Of a DNA stretch of 7,856 nucleotides, positions 6,260 through 7,856 are shown piece by piece. The stretch's first letter is position 1. Each line of letters starts with the position of its first letter. The DNA is from Spirochaeta sp. (GTDB taxonomy: Bacteria; Spirochaetota; Spirochaetia; Spirochaetales_E; Spirochaetaceae_B), in assembly GCA_030590585.1 (NCBI GenBank), contig JAUUYD010000094.1, forward strand, positions 1-7,856, read 5' to 3'. Position numbers and translations under genes: made by a program. The notes beneath the pieces were generated by a model. It worked only from the letters and a program-made list of their open reading frames with translations, did no database searches and was not told where the DNA came from.

Positions 6260-6621
6260 CCGAATAGCTGGCAATTCTACCATTCAAAGATATGATGGAG
6301 ATAATGGGCAGGTTCTATGCTATTGGCCTTGGCCGTTTCAACAAAACCGTAGAGTACAGCGCTGGCATGAGCACCTCTGGGAGTATCACTAAACATCCAA
6401 TTTCGCCTTCCAATAACAAAGGGTCTGATGGCATTTTCAGCGGATTATTATCGGGAGTTAGAAACTCATATTTGAGATACCGGACAACCTGTATGTATTC
6501 AGAAAGTGCATAGCTCACTGCTCGGCCAAAGCTTAATGAAGACACATTCCGACAGCACTCTTTTGCTTATTCCTGAGCCATCGGTGGAATTCTTTAAGAA
6601 CAGGAACCCCCTCAAAGTTTA
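6260..6621 (-). pseudogene. IS66 transposase C-terminal remnant, two or more frameshifts
   Basis: Three reading frames on the - strand join into the C-terminus of an IS66 transposase. Frame A (about 6621-6546) reads VNFEGVPVLKEFHRWLRNKQK and stops at 6533-6535. Frame B (6545 to about 6441) reads SSLSFGRAVSYALSEY, then VVRYLKYEFLTPDNN. Frame C (about 6441-6277) reads AENAIRPFVIGRRNWMF, SDTPRGAHASAVLYGFVET and AKANSIEPAHYLHHIFEW, then TAG. The A-to-B and B-to-C changes each fit loss of one base. After TAG, ELPA in another frame (about 6277-6266) matches the usual IS66 continuation, hinting at a third lesion. IS66 motifs seen are DNN, AENAIRPF, GRxNW and the ASAxLY..VETAKAN block. The N-terminal catalytic part is absent, as are TnpA/TnpB and recognisable terminal inverted repeats. 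It is a dead fragment filling the gap between the ABC1 gene and the FG-GAP gene. Confidence 0.85.
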
Positions 6622-7856
6622 CGGCATACCCTGTACCCAATAGGTAACAATAGTAAATTTTTGCCCGCTTTTTGTTACAGGATAACTCATTAGTCCCCAT
6701 TCAAAGGCTCTGTCACTATTATAGAAAAGTGGCGGTATATCGGGCACCTCACCTTCTATATATGAACCCGAATTGACAGTTGAAGAATAAGAATAACCGT
6801 ACTGATAACCGGCACTTCCACCGATTGAAATACCAATGACCGTTGCCTCCATACTCACAGTAACATCAAGACTATAGGCATAAGTATCTGTGTCACCGCT
6901 TAAAGTCTCAAGGCCAATAATCGAGGAACCAGTTCCGGTACCAACTTGCAGGAAAGAAGAAGAAAAAAGTCCCGGATTATCTAAACCTTTTAAACTATCT
7001 TTTTCAGCTTCTGTTGCATAGCTAAAAGGGCTGCCAATGGAGTGTTGCATAACACTCGAGTCTATCATGACAGCATCACCATACACATGAGAATTATAAT
7101 AGCTTGTTTCCTGATGGTAGGTCCCCGGTTTTCGTGGAACATTAACTGTGATAGTTTCTCCAATTTGGCTATGGTCAGGTGATGACAACACAGTATAGTA
7201 ATAGACATCAAACGGTATGGCTGTAAAGATGACCTTATCTTCACCAAGAGCAGTAGTGTAGCCCCAATTCTCTGTTATTTCATGAGTTGTTGCCGTTCCC
7301 CAGTTAAATGATTGGTCAACAGTAACCTTTGCCTCAGCTCCTCCTAATCCAAATGGAGCAGAAAAGCTCGTACCGATAGAGACACCTACTGAAAAGCCAA
7401 TAGAGTTGCCTTCATCGATAGCCTGTCCTTCCATATAACCGAATGAAGTACCACCATTTGCTCCACTGTCATTGATTCCTGTAAAACAGGGTGGTGATGC
7501 AAGTACGGCAAGAACACAAGGATCCGTAAAAAGCAATTCATGATCTTTGTATTCAACCACAGCACTGTCATCGTCTACATTAGGTAAGCAAAGAGTTATA
7601 TTAGTAGGATCTGTACCGATGGGCAAACTGTCTAATTGTAATTCACCGTCTGATTTTGATGTATAAATATATAAGTATGCTTGATTAATAGTAACAAAGA
7701 GAATATCTGCCTTTCTATCTCCGTCAACATCTCCAACATGCATAGTATCCATAAAAACATAATAAGTTCCATCAAATAATACTTCGTTACCATCAACGCC
7801 ACCCAAAATGGGGTTGCACTCTATCGTCCCGTTATTTACTACAAACACATCATCAA
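6619..7856 (-). CDS. FG-GAP/VCBS-like protein, C-terminal part, with beta-rich domain of unknown function
   Basis: The frame is open to the right edge (two Asp codons precede the GTG at 7848), so the N-terminus lies outside. Numbering from that GTG, residues 36-52 hold a calcium-binding FG-GAP/VCBS-type loop, GDVDGDRKADILFV, pointing to an extracellular beta-propeller upstream. Residues 97-122 (VVEYKDHELLFTDPCVLAVL, then ASPPCF) lead into a 290-residue beta-rich domain. It is rich in Gly, Ser, Thr and aromatics, with alternating stretches such as SIGFSVGVSIGTSF (149-162), DKVIFTAIPFDVYYYTVL (204-221) and VSMEATVIGISIGGSAGYQY (331-350), and ends VTYWVQGMP. I do not recognise the domain by name. 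Secretion is likely from the FG-GAP loop, but no signal peptide can be seen. The gene is markedly A+T-richer than the ABC1 operon. Its stop lies at the edge of the IS66 remnant, which may mark acquired DNA. Confidence 0.75.
   Translation of the reverse strand, partial: DDVFVVNNGTIECNPILGGVDGNEVLFDGTYYVFMDTMHVGDVDGDRKADILFVTINQAYLYIYTSKSDGELQLDSLPIGTDPTNITLCLPNVDDDSAVVEYKDHELLFTDPCVLAVLASPPCFTGINDSGANGGTSFGYMEGQAIDEGNSIGFSVGVSIGTSFSAPFGLGGAEAKVTVDQSFNWGTATTHEITENWGYTTALGEDKVIFTAIPFDVYYYTVLSSPDHSQIGETITVNVPRKPGTYHQETSYYNSHVYGDAVMIDSSVMQHSIGSPFSYATEAEKDSLKGLDNPGLFSSSFLQVGTGTGSSIIGLETLSGDTDTYAYSLDVTVSMEATVIGISIGGSAGYQYGYSYSSTVNSGSYIEGEVPDIPPLFYNSDRAFEWGLMSYPVTKSGQKFTIVTYWVQGMP

Noticed and set aside
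6292..6513. 73-residue open frame on the + strand in the gap after the ABC1 gene
   Set aside because: It is antisense to the IS66 remnant, whose motifs on the - strand explain the sequence.

Overview
The window reads as bacterial chromosome with two textures. Positions 1-2865 and 3908-6255 are fairly G+C-rich, tightly packed housekeeping or biosynthetic genes on the + strand. Positions 2885-3784 and 6260-7856 are visibly more A+T-rich, lie on the - strand and carry accessory genes: a toxin-antitoxin pair, a small coiled-coil protein, a decayed IS66 transposase and a large FG-GAP type protein. The gene set fits a free-living Gram-negative-type bacterium. A spirochaete is my best guess, held loosely, because no taxonomic marker gene is present.

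Layout. (1) 3-1103: the 3' part of a radical SAM/SPASM gene, cut by the left edge, overlapping by 4 nt (ATGA) a UGT-type glycosyltransferase (1100-2332). The two are translationally coupled and probably act on one pathway, whose product is not visible. (2) 2377-2865: a YchJ-like protein with a SEC-C zinc motif at each end. (3) 2885-3452, - strand: a BrnT toxin / CopG-type antitoxin operon. Its promoter contains a perfect 21-bp inverted repeat, and the start codon sits where transcription should begin, so the mRNA is probably leaderless. (4) 3521-3784, - strand: a small charged coiled-coil protein of unknown role. (5) 3908-6255, + strand: a phasin-like coiled-coil protein overlapping (TTGA) an ABC1/UbiB-family kinase-like protein. 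The kinase carries a roughly 60-residue Ser/Pro/Gly/Glu repeat tract inside its N-lobe. (6) 6260-6621, - strand: an IS66 transposase C-terminal remnant broken by two single-base frameshifts; the three frames rejoin into a clear IS66 C-terminus. (7) 6619 to the right edge, - strand: the C-terminal part of an FG-GAP/VCBS-like protein with a Gly/Ser/aromatic-rich beta domain of unknown function.

The points most worth a second look are the repeat insertion between the Ala-rich loop and the VAVK lysine of the ABC1 protein, the compact operator/promoter of the toxin-antitoxin operon, and the beta-rich C-terminal domain of the FG-GAP protein next to insertion-sequence debris. No rRNA, tRNA, CRISPR array or origin was seen.
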